From positions 1-16,327 of the forward strand of contig JAUHVN010000023.1 in assembly GCA_030425055.1 (NCBI GenBank): a stretch of 16,327 bases of DNA. Reading direction: 5' to 3'. The DNA comes from Actinomycetes bacterium (GTDB lineage Bacteria > Actinomycetota > Actinomycetes > Actinomycetales > Microbacteriaceae). Shown here piece after piece: positions 8,155 to 15,877 of this stretch. The notes beneath the pieces are model-generated. The model was not told the DNA's origin. It was given only the letters and a program-made list of their open reading frames with translations, and ran no database searches. Both the position numbers and the translations under genes were made by a program. Numbering within the stretch: the stretch's first letter is position 1; every line of letters begins with the position of its first letter.

Positions 8155-9881
8155 GCCGCCTCCTCGGCCGCGAGCTGCGATTCGACGATCTCGCGGTAGG
8201 TCTCGTTCGATTCGACGAGTTCGTCGTGCGTTCCGACGCCGACCATGCGTCCGTGGTCGAGCACGATGATCTGGTCGGCGTGCTGGATCGTCGACACGCG
8301 CTGCGCGACGATCAGCCGCGTGGCACCGGGAAGCTCGCGGTCCAGCGCGCGGCGCAGCGCCGCATCCGTACTGAGGTCGAGCGCCGAGAACGAGTCGTCG
8401 AAGACGTACACCTGCGGCCGCTTCACGAGCGCGCGGGCGATCGCCAGGCGCTGCCGCTGACCGCCCGACACGTTGGTCCCGCCCTGTGCGATCGGCGCGT
8501 CGAGGCCCTCGTCGGATGCCCGAACGAAGTCGGCCTGCGCGATGTCGAGCGCCTTCCAGAGCTGCTCGTCGGTCGCATCCGCCCCGCCGTAGCGCAGGTT
8601 CGAGCCGATCGTGCCCGAGAACAGGAAGGCACGCTGCGGGACAAGGCCGATGCGTCGCCACAGCTCGTCGGGGTCGTAGTCGCGTACGTCCAGGCCGTCG
8701 ACCCGCACGGCACCGGCGGTCACGTCGAACAGCCGCGGAACAAGGCCGATGAGGGTCGACTTGCCGGCGCCGGTCGAGCCGATGACGGCCGTCGTCGTGC
8801 CCGGCTCGATCGTGAAGGTGATGTCCTGCAGCACGGCGTCTTCGGCGCCCGGGTAGGCGAAGTCGACGTGCTCGAACTCGATGCGGCCGCGGGGCTCGGG
8901 TGCCGCGGCCGGTGATGCGGGAGTCGTCACCGAGGGCTCGGTGTCGAGCACCGCGCCGATGCGATCGGCGCACACGGCCGCGCGCGGGATCATGACGAAC
9001 ATGAACGTCGCCATCATCACGCCCATGAGGATCTGCATCAGATAGGTGAGGAAGGCGAAGAGCGTGCCGATCTCGACCCCGTCGTTCTGCACCTGGAACG
9101 CACCGAACCAGATGACGGCGACGCTGGAGAGGTTCAGCACCAGCATGACCGCCGGGAACATGAGCGCCATGAGGTTGCCGGCGCGCAGCGCGGTCTCCAT
9201 GACCGAGTCGCTCGCGGTCTCGAACCGCGCGCGCTCCTGATCCTCGCGCACGAAGGCGCGCACGACCCGGATGCCGGTGAGCTGCTCGCGCATGATCTGG
9301 TTGATGCGGTCGATGCGCTTCTGCATCTTGGTGAAGGCGGGCACCATGCGCCACACGATCAGCCCGACGATGACCAGCAGCACGGGGATCGACACCGCCA
9401 TGAGCCACGACAGCCCGGCGTCCTGTCGGATCGCCATGATGACGCCGCCGATCGCGAGGATGGGCGCCGACACCATGAGCGTCGCCGACACCTGGACGAG
9501 CATCTGCACCTGCTGCACGTCATTGGTGTTGCGCGTGATGAGCGACGCGGGACCGAACTGCCCGACCTCGCGCTGCGAGAACGCGACCACGCGGCGGAAG
9601 AGGTCGCCGCGCAGGTCGCGCCCCATGCCCATCGCCAGGCGCGACCCGAAGTACACCGCGACGATCGCGCACACGATCTGGACGATGCTCACGATGAGCA
9701 TGACGCCGCCCGTGCTCCAGATGTACGGGATGTCGCCCTTGACGACGCCCTCGTCGATGATGTCGGCGTTGAGCGTCGGCAGCAGCAGCGACGCCATCGA
9801 CTGCGCGAACTGGAACACGACGACCGCGATGATGAGCGCCCACGCGGGACGCAGGTAGCGGACGAGCAGCTTGCCGAGCAC
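8151..9881 (-). CDS. ABC exporter half-transporter, degenerate-site subunit of a heterodimer
   Basis: A 576-aa half-transporter with a six-helix membrane domain (about 12-300) and an ATPase domain (about 333-570). It has Walker A GSTGAGKST (368-376) and a canonical signature VSGGQRQR (471-478). Walker B VYVFDD has Asp496 where the catalytic Glu is expected, and the switch His is replaced by Gln527 (VAQRVST). These are the hallmark changes of heterodimeric exporters such as TM287/288, LmrCD or TmrAB. This subunit's own Walker motifs form the non-hydrolysing site, while its intact signature completes the active site on the partner encoded by the next gene. The GTG start at 9881 has GAGG five bases upstream. 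The gene follows the aldo/keto reductase stop by 18 bases, so the three genes are probably one transcript. Confidence 0.92.
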   Translation of the reverse strand: MLGKLLVRYLRPAWALIIAVVVFQFAQSMASLLLPTLNADIIDEGVVKGDIPYIWSTGGVMLIVSIVQIVCAIVAVYFGSRLAMGMGRDLRGDLFRRVVAFSQREVGQFGPASLITRNTNDVQQVQMLVQVSATLMVSAPILAIGGVIMAIRQDAGLSWLMAVSIPVLLVIVGLIVWRMVPAFTKMQKRIDRINQIMREQLTGIRVVRAFVREDQERARFETASDSVMETALRAGNLMALMFPAVMLVLNLSSVAVIWFGAFQVQNDGVEIGTLFAFLTYLMQILMGVMMATFMFVMIPRAAVCADRIGAVLDTEPSVTTPASPAAAPEPRGRIEFEHVDFAYPGAEDAVLQDITFTIEPGTTTAVIGSTGAGKSTLIGLVPRLFDVTAGAVRVDGLDVRDYDPDELWRRIGLVPQRAFLFSGTIGSNLRYGGADATDEQLWKALDIAQADFVRASDEGLDAPIAQGGTNVSGGQRQRLAIARALVKRPQVYVFDDSFSALDLSTDAALRRALDRELPGATRLIVAQRVSTIQHADQIIVLDHGRMVGVGTHDELVESNETYREIVESQLAAEEAA

Positions 9882-9899
9882 GGGTTCCTCTCGTACGTC

Positions 9900-10886
9900 T
9901 CAGGCGGCGGGGTCGCGCGGCAGCGGGAAGATCCGGTCGATCTCGGCGAGATCGTCGCTCGTCGGCGTCCATGCCGACGCCGCGGCGGCGTTGGAGCGCA
10001 CCTGCTCGGGCGACGTGGCGCCCGCGATCACGCTCGCCAGACCCTTCTGCGCAAGCAGCCACCCGAACGTCGCCTCGAGCATCGTGACACCGCGGTCCTC
10101 GCAGAAGGCCGCGTACTCCTCCAGCGCATCCCAGGGCGCGTTCTGCCACACCTCGGGGCGCTGCCGCATGATGCGGGTGTCGGCGGGCGCATGCTCGCGC
10201 GAGAACTTGCCGGTGAGCAGGCCGTTGTGCAGCGGGAAGAACGGTAGGAAGCCGAGGTCGTACCGGCGTGCCGCCGGCAGCACCTCGCGTTCGGCGCCGC
10301 GCGCGAGCAGGCTGTAGTGGTTCTGCGCCGAGATGAACCGCACGCCGCCGCGCTCCGCCGCGGTGAACTCGGCCTCGGCGATCTGCCAGCCGGGCAGGTT
10401 GGAGTGGCCGACGTAGAGCACCTTGCCCTCGCGCACGAGGTCGGTGAGCACGTCGAGCGTCTCGGCGATCGGCGTCTCGGGGTCGGGCGTGTGCAGCTGA
10501 TAGAGGTCGATGCGGTCGGTGCGCAGGCGGGTGAGGGATGCCTCCACCGCGCGGCGCACGTACGCCCGCGATCCCTTGGCGCCCGAGATCGGGTAGCCCA
10601 TGTCGCGACCCGAGTGGCCGAACTTGGTCGCGAGCACGACGCGATCGCGGCGTCCTTCGAGCGCCTGCCCCATGAGGGTCTCGGACAACCCGGGGTCGGC
10701 GCCGTACATGTCGGCGGTGTCGAGGAACGTCACCCCGGCGTCGAGCGCGGCGTCCAGCACCGCCCGCGTGCCCTCGAGGCTCTCGGTCGGGGTGCCGGGG
10801 CGGCCGAAGTTGTTGCATCCGAGGCCCACCGCCGAGACGAGCAGACCCGAGGCGCCGACACGGCGCAGAGGGACATCCGAAGTCAT
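9900..10886 (-). CDS. Aldo/keto reductase
   Basis: A 328-aa NADPH-dependent oxidoreductase of the (beta/alpha)8-barrel AKR superfamily, cytoplasmic. The catalytic tetrad is visible: Asp56 and Tyr61 in FLDTADMYG, Lys88 in ATKFG, and His132 in YQLHTPD. The C-terminal cofactor region SVIAGATSPEQVRSNAAA (286-303) is typical of the YghZ/voltage-gated K-channel beta-like branch, which reduces assorted aldehydes and ketones. The ATG at 10886 is preceded by GGAG (10889-10892). A TAACGT hexamer (10898-10893), six bases plus GGAG before ATG, could be a -10 element, but no -35 is recognisable because the terminator stem sits there. It is followed closely by the two ABC exporter genes, and whether it is functionally linked to export is unknown. 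The physiological substrate cannot be inferred. Confidence 0.92.
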   Translation of the reverse strand: MTSDVPLRRVGASGLLVSAVGLGCNNFGRPGTPTESLEGTRAVLDAALDAGVTFLDTADMYGADPGLSETLMGQALEGRRDRVVLATKFGHSGRDMGYPISGAKGSRAYVRRAVEASLTRLRTDRIDLYQLHTPDPETPIAETLDVLTDLVREGKVLYVGHSNLPGWQIAEAEFTAAERGGVRFISAQNHYSLLARGAEREVLPAARRYDLGFLPFFPLHNGLLTGKFSREHAPADTRIMRQRPEVWQNAPWDALEEYAAFCEDRGVTMLEATFGWLLAQKGLASVIAGATSPEQVRSNAAAASAWTPTSDDLAEIDRIFPLPRDPAA

Positions 10887-10903
10887 GGCTCCACGTTATC
10901 CCG

Positions 10904-10945
10904 ACGACGGACGGCGGCCCCCGCGAGGGGACCGCCGTCTGTCGT
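10904..10945 (-). terminator. Strong GC-rich hairpin terminator after the DUF5684-like gene
   Basis: Arms at 10904-10917 (ACGACGGACGGCGG) and 10932-10945 (CCGCCGTCTGTCGT) pair over 14 positions with one non-Watson-Crick pair. Inside, CCCC (10919-10922) pairs with GGGG (10927-10930) around a four-base loop. It starts 11 bases after the stop of the membrane-protein gene at 10957 and lies just before the aldo/keto reductase start. No U-tract follows on the minus strand, as is common for actinobacterial terminators. Confidence 0.7.
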
Positions 10946-10956
10946 GATCGAAGAGG

Positions 10957-11215
10957 TTACGGCTGCTTGGGCGGCTCCGGCGCCGACGGGGGCTCCGTCG
11001 ACGGCGGCTCCGGGGCGGCCGGCGGCTCGGCGGCCGGCGGCGGCGTCACCGGAGGCTCCGGGGCGGCAGCGGGAGCGGCCGGCGGGGCGGGCGGCGGCGT
11101 GTAGCCGGCGGGCGGCGGCGGGGGCGTCTGACCGGCCGGCGGCTGGTAGCCGGGCGCCGGGGGCGCCTGCATCGCCGGGTTGGCCGGGTAGCCGCCCGCG
11201 GGGGCCTGCGCCGGC
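10957..11215 (-). repeat. Low-complexity Pro/Ala-coding stretch
   Basis: Imperfect GGCTCCGG- and GGCGGC-type tandem units encode the PEPP/PPAP-rich tail of the membrane protein. They are prone to length variation by slippage. This is not a mobile element. Confidence 0.6.
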
Positions 11216-11694
11216 ACGCCGGCCCAGGTCGTGTTGTCGGCGAGGAAGTTGCCGGCCCAGGGCGCAGCCTGGATGGCCGTGTTCCAGCGCGACTTGTCGA
11301 AGGCGTTGATGCCCAGCCACACGATGGCGAGGAAGAAGTACAGAATGAGCCAGACGGCCTCCTTCTGCAGCTTCAGGCCGACGCGCCACGCGGCCAGCAG
11401 GGTGTAGACGAACGCCGCGATTCCGATGAGCTGACCGAGGAACGGCACCCATCCGAGCACGATCGCCCCGCCCCAGAGGATCAGGAGCCACCACGGGTTC
11501 AGGTCGCCGAGCTTCACGAAGATCAGGGTGTTGTAGATCGGAACCCACGCCCGCCACTTCCCCTCCACTCCGGCCTTGTCGAAGATCTTCATGAGGAACC
11601 ACGAGCTGATCACGTATGCGGCGATCGCGAAGATGAACCAGAAGAACACGAGGAAGATGAAGAGCCCGGCGGACGCTCCGTCGTAGTAATCCAT
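10957..11694 (-). CDS. DUF5684-like membrane protein with proline-rich C-terminal tail
   Basis: A 245-aa protein with about four hydrophobic helices in residues 8-130. Between the first two is a conserved-looking amphipathic block (FDKAGVEGKWRAWVPIYN, 38-55) followed by PWWLLILW. This layout resembles the DUF5684 family of small actinobacterial membrane proteins (function unknown). Residues 160-245 are a low-complexity Pro/Ala/Gly/Glu tail with repeated PEPP units, probably disordered. I chose the ATG at 11694 because GGAGG lies six bases before it. An in-frame ATG at 11766 would fall inside the best promoter -10 element and lacks a ribosome site. It is transcribed away from the DUF4282 gene and ends at a strong hairpin, so it is probably monocistronic. 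Family assignment is from memory of sequence pattern; function is unknown. Confidence 0.8.
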   Translation of the reverse strand: MDYYDGASAGLFIFLVFFWFIFAIAAYVISSWFLMKIFDKAGVEGKWRAWVPIYNTLIFVKLGDLNPWWLLILWGGAIVLGWVPFLGQLIGIAAFVYTLLAAWRVGLKLQKEAVWLILYFFLAIVWLGINAFDKSRWNTAIQAAPWAGNFLADNTTWAGVPAQAPAGGYPANPAMQAPPAPGYQPPAGQTPPPPPAGYTPPPAPPAAPAAAPEPPVTPPPAAEPPAAPEPPSTEPPSAPEPPKQP

Positions 11695-11700
11695 GCACGA

Positions 11701-11705
11701 CCTCC
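11701..11705 (-). promoter_or_regulatory. Ribosome binding site of the DUF5684-like gene
   Basis: GGAGG six bases before the ATG at 11694. It decides the start against the longer in-frame reading. Confidence 0.75.
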
Positions 11706-11712
11706 ATGAGTC

Positions 11713-11741
11713 GGTATAGGGAACGCGTCGGGACACGTCCA
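11713..11741 (-). promoter_or_regulatory. Second, weaker promoter candidate for the DUF5684-like gene
   Basis: TGGACG (11741-11736), 17-base spacer, TATACC (11718-11713). Predicted start would give a leader of about 12 bases that still contains GGAGG. The -10 lacks the conserved final T. Confidence 0.3.
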
Positions 11742-11764
11742 CGGGGCATCCGCCCGCTCGACAC

Positions 11765-11794
11765 ATGCTAGCGAGGCGATCCGGCGCGTGTCAG
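11765..11794 (-). promoter_or_regulatory. Promoter candidate for the DUF5684-like gene
   Basis: CTGACA (11794-11789), 18-base spacer, TAGCAT (11770-11765). Five of six -35 positions and the TAnnnT -10 pattern match. It predicts a leader of about 60 bases before the ATG at 11694. Confidence 0.5.
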
Positions 11795-11838
11795 CACCCG
11801 AGTCGGAGCGGCGTCGAACGAGCACCTCACGCCGCGGA

Positions 11839-11844
11839 TACGCT
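11839..11844 (+). promoter_or_regulatory. Possible -10 element of the DUF4282 gene
   Basis: TACGCT fits the TAnnnT form. TCGAAC at 11814-11819 is a poor -35 at a 19-base distance. A start near 11851 would leave a short leader holding the GGAGG at 11859-11863. Confidence 0.35.
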
Positions 11845-11858
11845 GGCCGCACGTCCCC

Positions 11859-11863
11859 GGAGG
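11859..11863 (+). promoter_or_regulatory. Ribosome binding site of the DUF4282 gene
   Basis: GGAGG six bases before the GTG at 11870. It fixes the start codon. Confidence 0.75.
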
Positions 11864-11869
11864 TGACCC

Positions 11870-12370
11870 GTGTCCAACCCCACTCCCCCGCCCCTTCCCG
11901 ACCAGCCCGCCGATGAGGCCGCACGCGCGGCCCAGCCGGCCACCGCGGCATCCGGTCCGGCGCCGACGCGCCCCGCCTACGACCCCGCGACGGATCCCGA
12001 CGACACCGGAGTGCCGCAGACGCTCGCGGACGACGCGCAGGAGGTCGGCCGCGGGTTCATGCGCGCGCTGTTCGACCTGTCGTTCCGCACGTTCATCACG
12101 CGGCGACTGGCGAGCGTGTTCTACCTCGTGGGGCTCATCGCGATCGGGATCGGGTTCCTGGTGTACTTCATCGGCGGAATCGCCAACGGCATCTCGGCCC
12201 TCTGGTACAACCTCGGCGGCGGCATCGCACTGATCGTTGCGACGGTGGTGCTCGTACCGATCGCGACGCTGCTGGCCATCATCGCCCTCAGGTTCGTGAT
12301 CGAAGGCGTGGTCGCGCTCATCGCAATCGCCGAGAACACCGAGCGGACCGCACAGCACACGAAGCGCTGA
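11870..12370 (+). CDS. DUF4282 domain membrane protein
   Basis: A 166-aa small membrane protein. Residues 1-60 are Pro/Ala/Asp-rich and probably disordered, starting with PPPLP. Residues 66-160 match the DUF4282 pattern. FDLSFRTFITRRL (68-80) precedes a first helix (about 81-105), then a second long helix (about 117-150) ends in IAENT (152-156), a hallmark of the family. The function of DUF4282 is unknown. The GTG start at 11870 has an ideal GGAGG. The gene is divergent from the DUF5684-like gene across a 175-bp region. It is convergent with yaaA, whose stop codon lies five bases beyond its own. No clear terminator separates the two. Confidence 0.88.
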   Translation: MSNPTPPPLPDQPADEAARAAQPATAASGPAPTRPAYDPATDPDDTGVPQTLADDAQEVGRGFMRALFDLSFRTFITRRLASVFYLVGLIAIGIGFLVYFIGGIANGISALWYNLGGGIALIVATVVLVPIATLLAIIALRFVIEGVVALIAIAENTERTAQHTKR

Positions 12371-12375
12371 ACGGC

Positions 12376-13125
12376 CTACACCACCAGGTCGAGCTCGCCT
12401 GGGGCGCCGGGGCGCAGATCGACGCCCGCGCCGGCAGCCCAGCGGCGCAGACCCGCGACCGAGGCCGCACGCGGTCGCGCCTCGGCCAGCTGCCGTACCA
12501 GGGCGCCCTTGGCGTGCTTGTTGAAGTGGTTGAGCGCGCGGCGCGCGCCCGCGCCGTCCTCGGTGACGACGCGGACATAGGCCGACGGCACGGCATCCGG
12601 AACCGGACCCAGGGCGCGGTAGGCCTCGGAGCGCAGATCGAGGACGAACGGCGGGGATGCCTCGGCGAGGGCCGCGGTGGTGGCATCCGCCCACAGTCGA
12701 CGCAGCGCCGGCAGCCCCGGAACCGATGCGGATGCTCCGAGTCGATAGGCGGGGATGGCGTCCAGGGCTCCGATCGGACCGAACGGCGCCGAGTGCACGA
12801 GGACGTGGGCTCCCAGCCAGCGGCGCGCCGGGCGGTCGAGGGATGCCGCGTCGAGGGCGTCGTACAGGACGCCCGTGTAGCGGTCGATCGCAGGCATCGT
12901 CGGAGCTTCGCGCAGCGCCGAGTTGCGATCGATCTCGCCGAGCTGGGTGGGGCCGAGGCCGAGCACGCGCGCGGCATCGTCGTGGTCGGCCGAGAGCGCC
13001 ACGAGCGCGTCCACCACACGCTCGCGCGTCGGCGCGAGCGACGGCAGCGCGAGTCCGCCCACGTCGAGCGGTCGGCGATGACCGCCGTCGCGCTTCGTCT
13101 CCGACGGCGGCAGCAGGATCAGCAT
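12376..13125 (-). CDS. yaaA: Peroxide-stress protein YaaA (DUF328/UPF0246 family)
   Basis: A 249-aa cytoplasmic protein of the YaaA family. In E. coli this protein limits free iron during H2O2 stress and thereby protects DNA. Family signatures seen are PPSETK (6-11), PAIDRYTGVLYDAL (78-91), SAPFGPIGALDAIPAYRL (112-129), LDLRSEAY (162-169) and NHFNKHAKG (199-207). Length is near the family norm. The ATG at 13125 has a GAAGGGAG ribosome site a few bases upstream. That site directly follows the large palindrome of the yaaA/atpC gap, so transcription must either read through the hairpin from the atp operon or start inside it. I saw no consensus promoter there. Nearby H2O2 generation by an amine oxidase is a loose thematic link only. 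Confidence 0.9.
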   Translation of the reverse strand: MLILLPPSETKRDGGHRRPLDVGGLALPSLAPTRERVVDALVALSADHDDAARVLGLGPTQLGEIDRNSALREAPTMPAIDRYTGVLYDALDAASLDRPARRWLGAHVLVHSAPFGPIGALDAIPAYRLGASASVPGLPALRRLWADATTAALAEASPPFVLDLRSEAYRALGPVPDAVPSAYVRVVTEDGAGARRALNHFNKHAKGALVRQLAEARPRAASVAGLRRWAAGAGVDLRPGAPGELDLVV

Positions 13126-13140
13126 CCGGCTCCCTTCATG

Positions 13141-13207
13141 CGAGAAACCACACCCGCCGCGACGAACCCCCTCACGGGTGGTTCGTCGCGAGAAGTGTGG
13201 TTTCTCG
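13141..13207. repeat. Large interrupted palindrome filling the yaaA/atpC gap
   Basis: The outer arms CGAGAAACCACAC (13141-13153) and GTGTGGTTTCTCG (13195-13207) are perfect 13-bp inverse copies. A symmetric 4/4 internal mismatch (13154-13157 and 13191-13194) follows, then perfect 11-bp inner arms CGCGACGAACC (13158-13168) and GGTTCGTCGCG (13180-13190). The 11-base centre can add CCC/GGG around a four-base loop. With 24 exact pairs it occupies nearly the whole 96-bp gap, starting 14 bases after the atpC stop and ending 15 bases before the yaaA ATG. There is no T-run on either side. It may terminate or attenuate the atp transcript, or be a REP-like or MITE-like dispersed element. It occurs once in this window. 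Confidence 0.85.
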
Positions 13208-13221
13208 GCGTTCGGTGGGTG

Positions 13222-13482
13222 TCAGGATATGAGCGCGGCGTTGCCGGCGACGATGGTGAGCTCGTCGCTCTCCATCGACAGGAAGCCGTCCTGCGCGTTC
13301 GCGACGATCTTCGAACCGTCGGCCTCGGTGATGCGCACCTGACCCTCGGCGAGGATCGCCAGCACGGGCTCGTGGCCGGCCATGATGCCGATCTCGCCGA
13401 TCACGGTCTTGGCGACCACGAGCGAGGCCTCACCCGACCACACCTCCGCGTCGGCGGAGACGAGCGATACCTGGAGCGGCAT
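13222..13482 (-). CDS. atpC: F1Fo ATP synthase subunit epsilon, short form
   Basis: An 86-aa epsilon subunit of the F1 central stalk. MPLQVSLVSADAEVWSGEA, the GEIGIMAGHEP segment (29-39) and the LAEGQVRI strand match the N-terminal beta-sandwich domain. The chain stops at ALIS, exactly where that domain ends. The C-terminal two-helix domain of typical 120-140 aa epsilon subunits, which brakes ATP hydrolysis, is absent. The DNA after the stop is the palindrome, not a broken coding continuation, so this looks like a natural short form and not a frameshift. The ATG at 13482 follows the atpD stop by a single base (TGACATG). AAGGAG at 13493-13498, inside atpD, serves as its ribosome site, implying coupled translation. 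Confidence 0.93.
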   Translation of the reverse strand: MPLQVSLVSADAEVWSGEASLVVAKTVIGEIGIMAGHEPVLAILAEGQVRITEADGSKIVANAQDGFLSMESDELTIVAGNAALIS

Positions 13483-13483
13483 G

Positions 13484-14941
<1,458 letters not shown>

Positions 14942-14962
14942 GTTTGTCTCTCTCGTGGGGTT

Positions 14963-15859
14963 CTACTTGCCCGACGCCAGAGCGTCGGCGCCGCCGACGA
15001 TCTCGGCGATCTGCTGCGTGATCTCGGCCTGGCGCGCGTTGTTGCGCAGGCGCGTGTAATCGGTGATGAGCTTGTCGGCGTTGTCGCTCGCCGACTTCAT
15101 GGCCTTCTGCGTGGCCGCGTGCTTGGCGGCCGACGACTGCAGGAGCGCGTTGAACACGCGGCTCTGCACGTACACCGGCAGGAGCGCGTCGAGCACCTCG
15201 GCGCCGTCGGGCTCGAATTCGTACGCGGGATACACCTGCGCCGACTCCTCGTCGTCGGACTCGACGACCTCGAGCGGGAGCAGGCGCACCCGCTCGGGCG
15301 ACTGGGTCATCATGCTGACGAAGCGGTTGTAGACGAGCGTGATCTCGTCGACGCCGTCCGCTTCGCCGCCCCGCTCGAAGGCCGACAGCAGCTCGGCTGC
15401 GATCTGCTCCGCGGTGTGGAAGTGCGGGGTGTCGGTGTCGCCGATCCACTCGCCGGCACTCGCGATGCGACGGAACTGGAAGTAGCCCACCGCCTTGCGC
15501 CCGACGAGGTAGAACACCGGCTCCTTGCCCTGCTCGCGCAGCAGCTCGGCCACCTCGAGACCCTCGCGGAGGATCTGCGAGTTGAACGCGCCGGCGAGTC
15601 CGCGGTCGGACGAGAAGATCACGACGGCGGAGCGACGGATCGTCTCGGGCTCGCGGGTCAGCGGGTGGTCGATGTTCGAGTGCGTCGCCACCGCCGACAC
15701 GGCCCGTGTCACGGCACGCGCGAAGGGACCGGCGGCGCGCACGCGCGCCATCGCCTTCTGGATACGCGAAGCCGCGATGAGCTCCATCGCCTTCGTGATC
15801 TTCTTCGTGGTCTGGGCAGTGGCGATCTTCTGCTTGTAGACCCGGAGTTGTGCGCCCAT
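14963..15859 (-). CDS. atpG: F1Fo ATP synthase subunit gamma
   Basis: A 298-aa gamma subunit, the rotating central shaft that couples proton flow through Fo to ATP synthesis in the alpha3beta3 ring. The N-terminal helix KKITKAMELIAASRI (19-33) and the C-terminal helix ARQAEITQQIAEIVGGADAL (near the end) form the coiled-coil shaft. SSDRGLAGAFN (about 83-93) is the family signature of the Rossmann-like middle domain. The ATG at 15859 has GGAAGG four bases upstream and follows the atpA stop by 18 bases. An acidic insert (about 205-220, ESDDEESAQ) gives length slightly above that of E. coli gamma, as in other actinobacteria. Confidence 0.97.
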   Translation of the reverse strand: MGAQLRVYKQKIATAQTTKKITKAMELIAASRIQKAMARVRAAGPFARAVTRAVSAVATHSNIDHPLTREPETIRRSAVVIFSSDRGLAGAFNSQILREGLEVAELLREQGKEPVFYLVGRKAVGYFQFRRIASAGEWIGDTDTPHFHTAEQIAAELLSAFERGGEADGVDEITLVYNRFVSMMTQSPERVRLLPLEVVESDDEESAQVYPAYEFEPDGAEVLDALLPVYVQSRVFNALLQSSAAKHAATQKAMKSASDNADKLITDYTRLRNNARQAEITQQIAEIVGGADALASGK

Positions 15860-15877
15860 GGTTCCTTCCCCGCGCGC

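Noticed and set aside
4336..8199. A 1287-codon open frame on the + strand
   Set aside because: It is antisense to the EssC-like, PP2C and ABC genes. The translation is Arg/His/Asp-rich with no domain, a usual shadow in high-GC DNA.
8155..9408. N-terminal extension of the downstream ABC gene frame
   Set aside because: It lies inside the partner ABC gene in another frame; the real start is the GTG overlapping the partner stop.
9520..10818. A 432-codon minus-strand open frame across the reductase and ABC genes
   Set aside because: It is out of frame with two well-supported genes, and its composition is typical of a shadow frame.
11695..11766. Longer N-terminus of the DUF5684-like protein from the ATG at 11766
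   Set aside because: That ATG lies within a promoter -10 candidate and has no ribosome site, while the ATG at 11694 has GGAGG at ideal spacing.
12384..12402. Hairpin CCAGG...CCTGG just after the DUF4282 stop as a terminator
   Set aside because: It has a five-pair stem inside the yaaA coding region and no T-run; chance is likely.
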